Below the pieces are notes generated by a model that searched no databases, had not been told where the DNA came from, and saw only the letters and a program-made list of their open reading frames with translations. This document shows positions 11,421-11,541 of a stretch of 11,541 bases of DNA, piece by piece. Made by a program: the position numbers and the translations under genes. Numbering within the stretch: the stretch's first letter is position 1; every line of letters begins with the position of its first letter. This DNA comes from Baffinella frigidus (taxonomy: Eukaryota; Cryptophyceae; Cryptomonadales; Baffinellaceae), in the NCBI GenBank assembly GCA_026770585.1, contig MU646621.1:147103-158643 (forward strand). The letters are read 5' to 3'.

Positions 11421-11465
11421 GGCCTTGGCGAGTCTGGAGGCCGCCTCGATCTTTTCCGGTCCAAA
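11421..11465 (-). pseudogene. FGPEKIEAASRLAKA remnant
   Basis: The minus strand reads FGPEKIEAASRLAKA between two GTTGAC micro-repeats. PEK...RL.KA echoes APEKPASGLVIDRLKKLAKA of 6771-6923. Fifteen codons only, so tentative. Confidence 0.3.
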
Positions 11466-11500
11466 GTTGACAGATTTGTGCCGCAAATTCAGCATGTCAT
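11466..11500. repeat. GTTGAC micro-repeat, copy e (decayed)
   Basis: GTTGACAGATTTGTGCCGCA, AATTCAGCATGTCAT: the right end has GTCAT instead of GTCAAC. The (AT)n tract begins just beyond it. Confidence 0.65.
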
Positions 11501-11501
11501 A

Positions 11502-11503
<2 letters not shown>

Positions 11504-11541
<38 letters not shown>
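11504..11541. repeat. (AT)n microsatellite reaching the window edge
   Basis: Uninterrupted AT dinucleotides to the last base. True length unknown. Could extrude as a cruciform or mark a sequence or assembly break. Confidence 0.95.

Noticed and set aside
5730-11541. GTTGAC/TTGAC clusters as W-box or bacterial -35 sites
   Set aside because: They sit in inverted repeats and micro-repeats, not upstream of genes, and the window is eukaryotic with no -10 partners.

Overview
The window looks like gene-poor nuclear DNA of a eukaryote, probably subtelomeric or heterochromatic. Heptamers of the TTTAGGG telomere type occur as interstitial blocks at 1262-1317, 2063-2104 (C-rich strand), 3425-3487, 3811-3860 and 7876-8050. 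A further 48-heptamer degenerate array lies at 2760-3095. TTTAGGG telomeres occur in plants, many algae and several other protist groups; the sequence does not let me name the organism. I see no intact protein gene, rRNA or tRNA. The longest open frames are about 120 codons, and several of the longer ones lie over repeats.

Layout. 1-1250: purine-rich microsatellite tracts on the + strand, alternating with copies of a short repeat whose minus strand encodes a recurring HNHYAL-like peptide. 1260-2750: telomere-like blocks, a repeat present in both orientations (peptide HARFLVGV) and an 85-bp direct repeat. 2760-3490: the heptamer array, a duplicated 72-bp coding-like segment and 34-bp tandem repeats. 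3490-5470: an old, rearranged tandem array of modules whose minus strand reads like a helical protein, invaded by two palindromic elements. 5570-7690: a fresh 585-bp-period duplication, three tandem units with a coding-like minus strand, and a duplicated P-loop-like peptide. 7700-11541: an interstitial telomere block, then a dense series of hairpin elements, fossil coding pieces and GTTGAC-containing micro-repeats, ending in an (AT)n tract that runs off the edge.

Two themes tie the window together. First, the repeats are largely fossils of minus-strand coding sequence. Paralogous copies often differ at third codon positions or by whole codons, and the frames are broken by stops and insertions. 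Second, this substrate has been invaded by short non-autonomous palindromic elements of about 130-215 bp. For three insertion events the window holds both a filled and an unfilled copy of the site, which fixes element ends and shows a 2-bp target duplication (CG, AT, AA). In one 152-bp family (three copies) the two arms of each copy match each other better than they match the other member, while the 14-nt loop is conserved. This arm co-variation is the strongest candidate for something not previously described.

Limits: no similarity search or folding was run. Peptide names below are reading frames seen by eye, and family suggestions are marked as recall or inference.
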